The notes under the pieces are model-generated. The model saw only the letters and a program-made list of their open reading frames with translations. It made no database searches and had not been told where the DNA came from. This document shows positions 18,639 through 29,012 of a stretch of DNA of 64,000 bases, one piece after another. The position numbers and the translations under genes are program-made. Each line of letters starts with the position of its first letter. Positions within the stretch are counted from its first letter, which is position 1. Source of the stretch: DATKFM01 sp963851215 (GTDB taxonomy: Bacteria > Pseudomonadota > Alphaproteobacteria > Dongiales > Dongiaceae); NCBI GenBank assembly GCA_963851215.1, contig CAWKOG010000020.1, forward strand, positions 186,001 through 250,000, written 5' to 3'.

Positions 18639-18826
18639 CGGCGGTTGCCGTTAAAATCTCCGGAGCGGCAGTTTCTCCGGTGCGTCACACTGAAAGCGAC
18701 GTGTTGTCTGTCTTTGCACTAGCACTTCGGAATCGAGTCCGTCAAACATTGAGCGGCCCTAGAGCGGCACCAACTCTCTGGGCGCGATGAATTTGCATGG
18801 ACAATGCCTGAAGATAGAGGGAAATC

Positions 18827-19066
18827 GTGACAATGGCAATTGCGACACGAACGCCTTGGTGGGCTTGGGCGTGGCCGCTGCTCGCCTGGGTGGTCCTGCT
18901 GTTCACGTCCGTCGCAGGTGCGGGCGGCATCATTGCTGCGGCCGCGGCTGAAGTCCACGCTGAGCGTACCCGTCAGTTTCGTCAGCTAGACGCTCACTTC
19001 GGACATCCCCTGGGCGAGGTGGCTTTCGAGGTGGACGGAGCCCCGTCGCGCCCCAAGGTCAGTTAA
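18827..19066 (+). CDS. Small membrane protein or gene remnant
   Basis: 79 residues beginning MTMAIATRTPWWAWAWPLLAWVVLLF, one or two hydrophobic segments up to residue 41, then a soluble tail (HAERTRQFRQLDAHFGHPLGEV). The N-terminal part faintly recalls the start of ChaA-type Ca2+/H+ antiporters, which would make it a truncated remnant, but the resemblance is weak. No good ribosome binding site is visible. Possible membrane microprotein, low confidence. Confidence 0.3.
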   Translation: MTMAIATRTPWWAWAWPLLAWVVLLFTSVAGAGGIIAAAAAEVHAERTRQFRQLDAHFGHPLGEVAFEVDGAPSRPKVS

Positions 19067-19187
19067 ATTGATCTGCTTCGTTGAGACCAAGTCTCGCGTC
19101 TTGAGCGAAGCGGAAAAGTGCAAAGCCCAACAACAGTGTGGCCGAGACGAAAAGAATGGGTGCTCCAATCGGGCGCTACCCGATCAT

Positions 19188-20091
19188 CTACTCCTTCACA
19201 GCACCCGTAAGGGATGACACGTAATGCTCCACGAAGAACGAGTAGAAGATCGCCACCGGCAACGAACCCAGCAACGCGCCGGCCATCAGGGAGCCCCAGT
19301 GGTAGACGTCGCCTTCGACGAGCTGGGTCAGCACGCCGACCGGCACCGTCTTCTGCTCGGTCGAGGAGATGAAGGCGAGCGCGTAGATGAATTCGTTCCA
19401 GGAGAGCGTGAAGGCGAAGATGCCGGCGGAGATCAGGCCGGGCACGGCCAGGGGCAGCGTGATCTTCCAGAGGATCTGGATGCGCGTGGCGCCGTCGATC
19501 AGGGCGCATTCCTCCAGCTCATAGGGAATGCTCTTGAAGTAGCCCATCAGCAGCCAGGTGCAGAACGGTATCAGGAAGGTCGGGTAGGTGAGAATCAGCG
19601 CCCAGTTGGTGTCGTAGATGCCGAGGCCAGTAGACCATGATCGCCAGGGGAATGAACAGGATGCTCGGCGGCACCAGATAGGCGAGGAAGATCAGCAGGC
19701 CCACCGTCTGGGCGCCGCGGAAACGCAGCCGCGTGATGGCATAGGCCGCGAGCACGCTGGCGAAAATCGACAGGAAGGTCGCGGCGAAGGCGATCGTCAT
19801 GGTGTTGAGCAGCCACTGCGGATAGTCGGTCTCGAACAGCAGCTTGTCGATGTTGGCCAGCGTCGGGCTGTCGATCCAGAAGGGATTATGGTCGGAGAAG
19901 TTATAGAGCTCGTCGTTCGGCTTGAAGGTGGTGACGCCCATCCAATAGAAGGGGAAGAGCAGCAGGAAAATGAAAATCAAAAGCGGCAGGTAGACCGTCA
20001 CCAGCCGCCGCGGCAGGGATTCGAGATAACCCATGCCCGTGGAGTCATCGGCAGCGGCGGCGGTTGCGGCTGACTTTGCGCTGTCACTCAT
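19188..20091 (-). CDS. ABC sugar-type transporter permease, MalG-like (frameshifted)
   Basis: About 300 residues, six membrane segments. It starts with a short soluble N-terminus, PLLIFIFLLLFPFYWMG, and keeps the CUT1 permease signature that docks on the ATPase: EECALIDGATRIQILWKITLPLAVPGL. The frame breaks near 19628, where TGGCCTCGG replaces an expected TGGCTCGG; restoring it joins the two halves into one ordinary-length permease. The start overlaps the end of the other permease gene by eight bases. With the permease at 20084, binding protein at 21309 and ATPase at 22683 it forms a complete importer for a sugar or polyol-type substrate. Confidence 0.88.
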
Positions 20092-21029
20092 CGGCGCTGC
20101 CCTGCTGCCATTTGCGGCGCTGCAGGCCGTAGTAGCTGAACACCGTGGCCGCGATCAGGAACGGAATCATGGCCGTGGCGATCGCAGCACCCTCGCCGAG
20201 CGCGCCGCCGGGTATGGCGCGCTGGAAGGCCAGCGTCGCCATCAGGTGGGTCGCATTCAGGGGACCACCGCGGGTGATCGCATAGATGAGCTGGAAATCG
20301 GTGAAGGTGAAGAGCACCGAGAAGGTCAGCACCACCGAGAGGATCGGCATCAGCATCGGCAGCGTCACATGCCGGAAGCGCTGCCAGGCATTGGCGCCGT
20401 CGAGAGCGGCGGCCTCATAGAGCGACGGTGAAATGGTCTGCAATCCCGCCAAGAGGCAGATGGCGACAAAGGGAATCCCGCGCCAGACATTGGCGGCGAT
20501 GACGGACCAGCGCGCATGCCAGGGCACGCCGAGAAAGTCGATGAACTGGTCGATCAGCCCCATCTTCTGCAGCGACCAGGAGACGATGGAGAACTGCGGA
20601 TCGTAGATCCACCAGAAGGCGATGGCCGAGAGCACCGTGGGTATGATGTAGGGCAGCAGCACGATCGCCCGGATAAAGGCCTTGAACGGAATCGTGTGGT
20701 TGAGAAGCAGCGCCAGCCACAGGCCGAGCCCGAACTTCAGGACGGTGGCGACGATGGTGTAGACGAGCGTGTTGAAGACCGACAGCCAGAACACGTCGTC
20801 ATCGAACAGAGAGATATAGTTCTCCAGGCCGATGAAGACGCCGGGACGGCCGATGCGCACATCGGTGAATCCCATCCAGATGCCGAGGCCCAGCGGATAG
20901 GTCAGGAAGAGCAGCAGGATCGATGCCGCCGGCAGCATGAACAGGAACGACAGCAGATTCCGGTTGTCCAGCAGCCGAGAGAGCGCGGCGAGCGGGCAGG
21001 AACGCGGGTGCGTTCGCTTTGGCGGTCAT
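20084..21029 (-). CDS. ABC sugar-type transporter permease, MalF-like
   Basis: About 314 residues with six membrane segments. From the MLPAASILLLFLTYPLGLGIWMGF segment on, the frame is intact and the EAA loop reads YEAAALDGANAWQRFRHVTLPML. The N-terminus needs one frame change near 20990 to reach the ATG at 21029 (MTAKANAPAF), the likely true start; the intact frame alone begins at 20938. It is the third gene of a four-gene minus-strand importer operon (ATPase, binding protein, this permease, second permease). The substrate is not identified. Confidence 0.88.
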
Positions 21030-21078
21030 GCTGCTCCCACATTGATGCCGCGTTGAGCAACATTGGAAGCTATAGAGT

Positions 21079-21297
21079 TCCCCTCTCCCCTTGGGGGAGA
21101 GGGGGCGGGGGGTGAGGGGCTTCGCGTGCGACAGCACGCTAATGGTTTCACGTTTCGATCAGGGCCCCGGCTGCGGCGGTACGGCCATCTGCAAGCACTC
21201 ATTCCTTGAACGACATGACTAGTCTCTGCGCGCTCGCGCGCGGAGCCCCCTCACCCCCTGCCCCCTCTCCCCCGTTGGGGAGAGGGGTTTTCCGAGG
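21079..21297. repeat. Inverted pair of CTCTCCCC-type intergenic repeats
   Basis: Two related units face each other in the gap between permease and binding-protein genes. The left (about 21079-21126) contains CTCTCCCCTTGGGGGAGAG, itself a hairpin, followed by GGGTGAGGGGCTTCGCG. The right (about 21238-21297) is its inverted copy with CCCCTCACCCCCTG and CTCTCCCCCGTTGGGGAGAG. Both hairpins and the flanking GGGTGAGGG block are shared. They lie inside an operon and could terminate, stabilise or process the transcript between the binding-protein and permease messages. Confidence 0.75.
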
Positions 21298-21308
21298 AGC
21301 TTACTAAG

Positions 21309-22631
21309 TCAAACCTTGTAGTACCGCTCAGCCCGCTTCTGCGCTTCGGCGGCGGCGTCCGCCGGCGATTTGTCGCCGGAGGCCGCTTGGGCCACCATGT
21401 TGACCATGACGAAATCGGCCATCACGCCCGCCGAGGCATAGCCCAGAGTTCCGGCATAGCCGGGCCACTGCATATTGACCATGAGATCGCGATAGGGCGT
21501 ACATTTGGGATCAGCGGTCCACATCTTGGTCTTCTCGTACTCCTTGAGCGGCTGGCTGAAATAGCCGAGCGACGCTTCCTGCCAGGGCACATACTGTTCG
21601 CGCTCCAGCATGAAGCGGATGTAGTTTTTGGCCGCATTCGGATAGGGGGTGTAGGCGAACACCATCGCCGGCACGGTCAGGTGCAATTCCGTCGGATGGC
21701 CCACGGGACCGACCGGCAGGACCGCGTGGTTGATGTCCTCGACCAGCGCCTTGATCTTGGCGTCCTCGGAATTCTTGGCCGCGTAGTACACCGAGATTCC
21801 GTTGATGGTCCAGGAGATCTGGCCATCCAGGAACGCCTTGTTGTTCGAGGGATCGAGCCAGGACAGCGTGCCCGGCACAAAGGTCGCATAGAACTCCTTG
21901 GCGTATTCCAGAGCGGCGATCGTCTCCGGGCTGTTGATGACGACGTTATCGTTTTCGTCCACCATCTTGCCGCCGAAGGACCAGACCAGCCAATGGCACC
22001 AGGTATTGCCGTCGCCGACCGCATTGCCGAGGGCCAGACCGCCGGGCTTGCCGATCTTCGCCAGCGCCTGCGTGACCTTGAGCATGCCGGGGAAATCGGA
22101 CGGCCAGGCGTCAAAGCCGGCTTCCTTCAGCACGGAGATGCGATAGACGATGCGGGCACCGGCGGCACCCAGGGGAATGGAGATCCACTTGCCGTCCTTC
22201 TGGCCGAACTTCTTGCAGACATCGTACCAGCCGCCGTACTTGGCGCCGAGATACTCGCCAAGATCGGTGAGATCGACCAGCTTGTCCGGATACTGATGAG
22301 CGTCATCATACCAGCCATAGACGACATCGGGGCCCTTGCCCACATTGGCGGCCACGGCAGACTTGGGACGCAGATCTTCCCAGCCCTGGCTCTCCACCTT
22401 GACCTGCACGCCGGTCTCGGCGGTGAATTTTTCCGTATTTTCCAGCCACAGCTTCTCGTCGCCGGCCACGAACTTCGCCGGGCGCAGCACGCGCAAGGTG
22501 GCGCCGGCCTCGGGCTTCACGTCGAACGTCGGTTCCTGCGCGAAGGCCGGGCGCAGCTTCGTGCCGACGGCCGCGCCTGCGATCAGGCCGGCGCCGACTT
22601 TCAGCGAGTTGCGTCTTGTGAAATCTTTCAT
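21309..22631 (-). CDS. ABC transporter substrate-binding protein
   Basis: 440 residues. The N-terminus MKDFTRRNSLKVGAGLIAG carries a twin-arginine-like signal with cleavage near PAFAQ. The mature protein follows the family 1 (sugar-type) binding-protein pattern: TAETGVQVKVESQGWEDL, KGPDVVYGWYDDAHQYPD near the N-lobe, SIPLGAAGARIVYR at the hinge, and AKNYIRFMLEREQY in the C-lobe. It captures the ligand in the periplasm and delivers it to the two permeases encoded downstream. It follows the ATPase gene by 51 bases and precedes the permeases after a repeat-filled gap. The ligand is not predictable here. Confidence 0.9.
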   Translation of the reverse strand: MKDFTRRNSLKVGAGLIAGAAVGTKLRPAFAQEPTFDVKPEAGATLRVLRPAKFVAGDEKLWLENTEKFTAETGVQVKVESQGWEDLRPKSAVAANVGKGPDVVYGWYDDAHQYPDKLVDLTDLGEYLGAKYGGWYDVCKKFGQKDGKWISIPLGAAGARIVYRISVLKEAGFDAWPSDFPGMLKVTQALAKIGKPGGLALGNAVGDGNTWCHWLVWSFGGKMVDENDNVVINSPETIAALEYAKEFYATFVPGTLSWLDPSNNKAFLDGQISWTINGISVYYAAKNSEDAKIKALVEDINHAVLPVGPVGHPTELHLTVPAMVFAYTPYPNAAKNYIRFMLEREQYVPWQEASLGYFSQPLKEYEKTKMWTADPKCTPYRDLMVNMQWPGYAGTLGYASAGVMADFVMVNMVAQAASGDKSPADAAAEAQKRAERYYKV

Positions 22632-22682
22632 CGCTTTGATCCTCCTCCTCTGGAAAAGACTATTTGTCCGCCGATCGCGGCC

Positions 22683-23762
<1,080 letters not shown>

Positions 23763-24296
23763 CGATCCTCCCAGGCCCCAACCGCTTTGCTGCGGCTTCG
23801 AGGCGATCCCTATGCCTAAATCTCATGCACGCGTCCGTTTGCGAACTTGCGTGCACCGCACCATTGATGGCGTTCTGATGGCTTGAATAATTGTATGAGT
23901 AATAGCGAAAGGCAACCCTGACGTTGGTCGGGTGACCCAATCGGCCGATTGGGCGGGCATTCGTTCTCTCCCCGCCGCGCGACACTGCAGAGTGTACTCA
24001 GCGAGGATCTGACGAAGAAGCTGTTGGGGCAGGTTTAGGCCGGTTCGGGTGGTCGTGCGGATCCTAAATTCACCACAGAGGGCACGGAGAACACAGAGTA
24101 AGAGGGATTCACGCGGAGCCGCGAAGACGCGAAGGAGGATCGAGGCACTCCGTCAAGTAGGCAGCAATAATCAGGAATTTGGAGACAGGAATGGTTCCGA
24201 CGGGTGTCCGCGGCGCCTTCGCGCCTTCGCGGCTTCGCATGAACCAAAAATCTCGGTGTTCTCTGTGGTGGAACTTTTCCGGTTGCTGCGCTCCGC
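23763..24296. other. Intergenic region with a repeat pair
   Basis: About 530 bases between the importer ATPase and hutG, both on the minus strand. The first 250 bases probably hold the importer promoter (AT-rich around 23880-23905). The rest is taken up by the inverted repeat described at 24071-24270. No protein-coding frame in it looks real. Confidence 0.6.
24071..24270. repeat. Inverted pair of CACAGAG/GCGAAG repeats
   Basis: The left arm (24071-24137) reads CACCACAGAGGGCACGGAG, then ACACAGAG and a GCGGAGCCGCGAAGACGCG block. The right arm (24211-24270) is the inverted form with GCCTTCGCGCCTTCGCGGC and GTGTTCTCTGTGGTG. Dispersed sequences built from CACAGAG and GCGGAG/GCGAAG blocks occur between genes in many unrelated bacteria. 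Here the two arms flank about 70 bases of unique DNA. Confidence 0.7.
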
Positions 24297-25104
24297 TCAC
24301 GACCGCGCGCCGAACTCCCGGCCCCAGTCCAGCATCGCTTCGAGCAGCACGCGCAGATGGGGGCGGAGTTTTGCCGCCTGCGCCTCGCGGAATTCGAAAG
24401 GCGGCTCTTCGTCCATGTAGGTGCATTCCGCCAGTTCGAGTTGCACGGCATGGATGCGCTCCGCCGGGCGGCCGTATTGCCGGGTGATGTAGCCGCCCTT
24501 GAAGCGGCCGTTGAGCACGCTGGAATAGCCCTCCGCCTCGCCGGCCGCCTCGATCAGCCGCGCGGCAAGGCCCGGGGCCGCGGAACTGCCGCCGCCCGTG
24601 CCGAGATTGAGGTCCGGCAGCCTGCCTTCGAAGAAGCGCGGCACGACCGACTTGATGGAATGGGCATCGAACAACAGCGCATAACCGTGCTTGGCCTTGA
24701 TCGTCGCGAGCTCTGCCGCCAGCCGCTGGTGATAGGGACTCCAATAGGTTTGGCGGCGCGCCTGCACTTCGTCGCCGCTGGGCGACCGCCCGGGCTGATA
24801 GATCGGGCTGTTGTCGAATTGCGTGGTCGGGACAGAGCTCGGTGTTGCTGGCGCCGGGATAGAGCGCCTGCCCGTCGGGCGCGCGGTTGAGATCGATGAC
24901 ATAGCGGGAGTGCGTCGCCTGGATCGACGCGGCGCCGATCTCGCCCAGGAAGTCATACAGGCGATCCAGGTTCCAGTCGGTGTCCGGCACGGTGAGCGCC
25001 GCATTCGTCATCCGCGCCGCGATCGGCGGCGGCACATGAGTGCCGAGATGGGGCATGCTCACCAGAAGCGGCGCGGTGCCCGGGATGAATTTGTAAAGGT
25101 CCAT
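24297..25104 (-). CDS. hutG: N-formylglutamate amidohydrolase HutG (frameshifted)
   Basis: About 268 residues. The start is MDLYKFIPGTAPLLVSMPHLGTH, followed by YVIDLNRAPDGQALYPG, SNTELCP and, after the frame change, TTQFDNSPIYQPG and LLFDAHSIKS, all family landmarks. The break near 24827 is an extra C on the coding strand (TGTCCCGACC for TGTCCGACC). The enzyme hydrolyses N-formyl-glutamate to glutamate and formate, completing the route through HutF. It precedes nothing obvious downstream and follows the patatin gene by about 100 bases on the same strand. Confidence 0.9.
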
Positions 25105-25202
25105 GATTTCTGTTCGGCGAAGGCTGTGCGGCCGCCGAGGGGCAGCGGCGCATAGCCTGTATAGCCGAAGGCGGCGGGTCCGAACAGACGGGGTCGCCTC
25201 GC

Positions 25203-28200
25203 CTAGGCCCGCAGCCCCGCCTTCTTCACCAGCTCCACGAGCGCGGCGAGGTCCGCCACCTCGGGTTTGATCACGCCGAAGACCCGCTCGCCTACATGCT
25301 GGCCGAGGCGGCGGTAGCTTTCGAACTGAGATTCGCTGAACCACTGGTCCGAGGTCGGCTCGTGCGGGAACAGCACATTCTCGCATGCATAGTTCAGGAC
25401 ATCCTGGGGCTCGCCGCCATAGAGGCCGGGCTTGAGGTAGATCAGGGTGCCGGGTTCGCCTTCCGGATACAGAATCTTGCCGACGCCGCAATAGAAGCCG
25501 GCACGTTCGGCGCCGGGCGCGTAACTGTCGGTCCGGGGATGCAGGTTCATCGTCTCCAGGCGGATGTCGATACCCAAATCGACGCGGATCTTGCGAATGG
25601 CGTTGCCGAGATCAGCGAACATGTTCTGGGGATCGCAGCCGGCATCGCAGACGACGATGCGGCGGCAGCGGCGGCGGACCATTTCATAAAGGCCGAGATT
25701 CTCGAAGTGACCGCCGTCGGAGAGATAGACATAGCGCGAATCCCGCTTGGTCTGACCGAAGCATTCGCTGATCAGCGCCGCCGCCCCCCAGGCCGGCCCG
25801 CCACGGCCATAGATCGGGACACGGTGGACGCCCGTGAGATCGGCTTTGGCAGGATTGCCGAGCCACCAGCCCAGGCGGACGTTGAACAGCGCCAGGATCA
25901 GGGTGACGATCGGCGACGAGTGATAGCCCATGTTCGGACTTGCGGCCGCGCCGGAGATCGCCATTGCCGTGCCCAGCGAGATGCCGCCGGAACCGCCATA
26001 GTCCTTCGATCTTCGGTAACCGAAGATATCGCCGCCGGAATGGAGTGCCGACGCGGTGAAGGGCGCCGCTTTGCGCTGCTGCCAGCCGAGCATCTTGTCG
26101 TTCACCAGATTGGCCGCCATGTTTACGATATGCAGCGGCGCGACCGCCGGCCTGTCGATCGGCGCAAGTTCGTGCAGCGGCAGATTGTCGTTGGGATCGA
26201 AACCGGTGAAGCGGTCGGGATAACGCAACTGGTTGCGCCCGGCGTGCCGGCCGGCGCCATTGCCGCGCGCAGCGCCGAGATAGCAACGGATCAGCCGGTC
26301 GCGATAGGTCGCATGCATCGAGAACCGGTTGACGTTGATCGAGCGCCAGGCGACCAGGGCGATGGCCAGCAGGCCGGCAAATCCGATGCCCAAGGCCGGC
26401 CAATAGACCACCTGCTGGCGAGCGAGGACGGCGGCGGCTGACCAGACGAGTTCGCCGCGGAAACGCACATTCTCGTCCAACAAGGTGCAGGTGGACCGCG
26501 GCCCATAAGTGCATTCGAGCAGGTCCGACCCGCCACTGACGGCAAAGAGCAGTTGCGACAGCACCCAGGCGAGGCCGGCGAACATCAGCACCAGGAACGA
26601 CGTCGCCGCGACCGCCAATACCAAGCCGCGTATGCGCGCGGTCCAACCGGTGTTCGCCTTGTTGCCGGCGGATGGAGTCTTGGAGCTGGCGCCCAGGAAT
26701 GCGGTCACGGCACCTGACACCAGGGAGAGAAATCCCGGCAAGCCGCCGAACTTCTCCATCACAGCCGGGGCGACATTCTCGTTCACCCACTCGATCGCCA
26801 CCGGTCCGAACAGCACCAACAGGTGAAAGGCCAGCCAGCCCAGCGCCGCGATCAGCGTCCACCCGCCGCTGCGGCCCCACCATTCCCGGTCTTCATCCTG
26901 AGTCACGTAGGACGTCAGGCCGATGAACAGGCTCTCAGCGACGAGGTAGGCCAGCAGGAACAGCGGCGGAGCCACGCAGAGATAGATCGCGACATTGGTG
27001 GCTGCGCCGACATGGTTGCCAAGGAAGAGCCCGGGCTGGAGGGGATCACCGAGGATTTGCGTCACGGCAATGCCGATCAGCAGGCCGCCGACAGCGCCGG
27101 CGATCGCCGCCGCCGTGAGTTCCCACACCGCCGTCAACGGCGACAAGTCATGCGCCGGGCGCAGCCCTGCGATGACGGGGTTGTCCTTGCCGTGTTGGTC
27201 GCGGAAAGCCTCGATGCGCCGGTTGGTCTGGCGGACGCGCCATAGGGCGACGCCCCAGACCACGCAGCGCGCCAGCGCGCCAAGAATTGCCAGTGCCGGC
27301 ACCTGCCACATCCAGGCGCCCTGCGCCGACAGGCCGGCGCGATCGTCGCGGGGCAGCGGCCCTAAAATCCAGCGCAGCAAATCGCCGGCGATGTCCGCGT
27401 GCATCCGCGGGTCATCCTGCTGCCAGAACCAGGCGAGCGCGAGACTGAGAACGGCCGCCGACAGCAGGGCCGGGATCAGGCAAAGAGCCAGGAACAGTCT
27501 CTGGCTGCGGCCCTGGATCGCGGCTATCTGCTTCGCATCCCTCAGATGCGCCACCAGCGGCCAGGCGCGCGCGCTGGGCAGATTGAACGACAGAAATCCC
27601 ACGGCCCAAAGCAGCAGGACCGCGCCGATGGCAAAGACGACCCAGCTTGCCTGCAGCGACATATCGGTCCGCAGCAGCTGCAGCCCGATATAGGCCGGAA
27701 ACATCGGCATCACGAACAGCGGCACCAGCATCAGCCAATGGAGCAGCAGATTGCGCAGATAGATGCCGCCGCCTGCCCAGGTATCCGCGGACATCAGGCC
27801 GAGCTTCGGCGTCAGGTAATTGCTGTAGTTGCGGAGATGGCGGATTTCCGGCGGCTCTTCGGTGCCCTTGCTGGCGCAGACGATCTCTTCCTGCACCGCC
27901 TCGATGCCGACGCAGTTGCCGGCGCGGTCGCGGCGATGCGCCCAGGCCGACAGCCAGGCGCCGATATAGCCGCCGCCGGACACCGTCGACAGATAGCCGA
28001 ACCGGCCGAGCAGCTTGCTTTGCGCCAAACCCTGCAGCAGGCCGAGGCCGAAGGTGGCGCTGCGGATTCCGCCACCCGACAGGCAGAGCGCCCAGCGGTT
28101 GCGGCTATGCAGGAATTCATACACGCGCGCCATATAGTCGGGAGTATCCGCGGCGCCCGCGGCGCTCAGGCCGGCCGGTATCTCGTCGCGGAAATGCACA

Positions 28201-28274
28201 GCGCATTCGTCAACAAGAACCTGCGACAACCGCAATGCTGGATCGCTGCGTTTCACGTCCCCATACCCCGCCAC
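25203..28274 (-). CDS. Large multi-pass membrane patatin-like phospholipase
   Basis: 1023 residues, far longer than a simple patatin. The N-terminal catalytic region has the oxyanion loop SGGGIRSATFG (66-76) and the nucleophile VSGGG (Ser99). About a dozen hydrophobic segments (about 170-600) follow, including WLMLVPLFVMPMFPAYIG and ATSFLVLMFAGLAWVLSQLL. The catalytic Asp motif, SDGGHFENLGLYE, comes only near residue 850. The membrane block is therefore inserted between Ser and Asp of the dyad. Members cleave lipid acyl esters at the membrane. A patatin with this insertion is a recognised but poorly studied type. Frame intact. Confidence 0.85.
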   Translation of the reverse strand: MAGYGDVKRSDPALRLSQVLVDECAVHFRDEIPAGLSAAGAADTPDYMARVYEFLHSRNRWALCLSGGGIRSATFGLGLLQGLAQSKLLGRFGYLSTVSGGGYIGAWLSAWAHRRDRAGNCVGIEAVQEEIVCASKGTEEPPEIRHLRNYSNYLTPKLGLMSADTWAGGGIYLRNLLLHWLMLVPLFVMPMFPAYIGLQLLRTDMSLQASWVVFAIGAVLLLWAVGFLSFNLPSARAWPLVAHLRDAKQIAAIQGRSQRLFLALCLIPALLSAAVLSLALAWFWQQDDPRMHADIAGDLLRWILGPLPRDDRAGLSAQGAWMWQVPALAILGALARCVVWGVALWRVRQTNRRIEAFRDQHGKDNPVIAGLRPAHDLSPLTAVWELTAAAIAGAVGGLLIGIAVTQILGDPLQPGLFLGNHVGAATNVAIYLCVAPPLFLLAYLVAESLFIGLTSYVTQDEDREWWGRSGGWTLIAALGWLAFHLLVLFGPVAIEWVNENVAPAVMEKFGGLPGFLSLVSGAVTAFLGASSKTPSAGNKANTGWTARIRGLVLAVAATSFLVLMFAGLAWVLSQLLFAVSGGSDLLECTYGPRSTCTLLDENVRFRGELVWSAAAVLARQQVVYWPALGIGFAGLLAIALVAWRSINVNRFSMHATYRDRLIRCYLGAARGNGAGRHAGRNQLRYPDRFTGFDPNDNLPLHELAPIDRPAVAPLHIVNMAANLVNDKMLGWQQRKAAPFTASALHSGGDIFGYRRSKDYGGSGGISLGTAMAISGAAASPNMGYHSSPIVTLILALFNVRLGWWLGNPAKADLTGVHRVPIYGRGGPAWGAAALISECFGQTKRDSRYVYLSDGGHFENLGLYEMVRRRCRRIVVCDAGCDPQNMFADLGNAIRKIRVDLGIDIRLETMNLHPRTDSYAPGAERAGFYCGVGKILYPEGEPGTLIYLKPGLYGGEPQDVLNYACENVLFPHEPTSDQWFSESQFESYRRLGQHVGERVFGVIKPEVADLAALVELVKKAGLRA

Positions 28275-28396
28275 CCGCGCAACCAGGAAAACTAGCCTTA
28301 GGCAGACCCGTTTACGCTGTGCGCACAGTCACAGATGCGCTGTGGCATTTTCGGCGCGGTGTTAAGGAATCAGAGCCTCGCGCCTGGGTCAACGGC

Positions 28397-28885
28397 TTAG
28401 GAGCCGCCGGGCGGGCCGTCGCTTTCCGTCGTCACCCGCTTCTGGTGTTCCAGGATGTCCTCGGCCCAGTGCGCCTTGATGAAGATCAGTGCGTCGGCGA
28501 TCTCCTCGTCGCTGAGGATATCCTTGAAGGCGGGCATGTCGCTCTCATAGCCGGCCGGAGCGTAGGGCGTCATGCCGAACTTGGTGACGCCGAAGAGATA
28601 GCTGTCGGGGTGGTGCCAGGTGTGGCCGTTGGCATTGTGGGGCGGTGCCGGCAAGCGGCCGTTGGGCAGCGGCGTCTGCCAATTGAGCTGGCCTTCGAAG
28701 TTCCCGCCATGGCAGCGGGCGCAATGATCCTTGTAGACTTGGGCGCCGATTTGCAACTGTTGGGAATCGGTCATGATCAGCCGCGGCATGCCGCGATCCC
28801 GCTTGGTCCAATAGACGGCGCCTGCTGCCGTCAACAAGACGATGACCGCGACCGCGATCATCGGCTTTTGCCATTTCTTCTTCAC
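28397..28885 (-). CDS. Membrane-anchored c-type cytochrome
   Basis: 162 residues. The N-terminal segment MKKKWQKPMIAVAVIVLLTA serves as anchor or uncleaved signal. The haem motif is CARCH, with the likely axial Met in ESDMPAFKDILSDEEI, the usual layout of class I cytochromes c. The linker has a His/Trp-rich GHTWHHPDSYLFGVTKFGM segment seen in cytochromes near copper enzymes. It should transfer electrons in the periplasm. No oxidase or dehydrogenase gene is adjacent in the window, so its partner is unknown. Confidence 0.88.
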   Translation of the reverse strand: MKKKWQKPMIAVAVIVLLTAAGAVYWTKRDRGMPRLIMTDSQQLQIGAQVYKDHCARCHGGNFEGQLNWQTPLPNGRLPAPPHNANGHTWHHPDSYLFGVTKFGMTPYAPAGYESDMPAFKDILSDEEIADALIFIKAHWAEDILEHQKRVTTESDGPPGGS

Positions 28886-29012
28886 GTCTCTTGCTCCTTG
28901 TCGACAACCCCGAAGCTGCCGCTGATTTTCCTATCGCCTGAGTAATTTTCCGGCAAGAGGGGTGCGGCATTCCGCTCTTGCCGCCGCGCCGCGGGCAAGC
29001 GATTCTGGCGCC

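Noticed and set aside
25296..28945. Long plus-strand frames opposite the patatin and cytochrome genes
   Set aside because: Antisense shadows of an intact 1023-residue gene and its neighbour.
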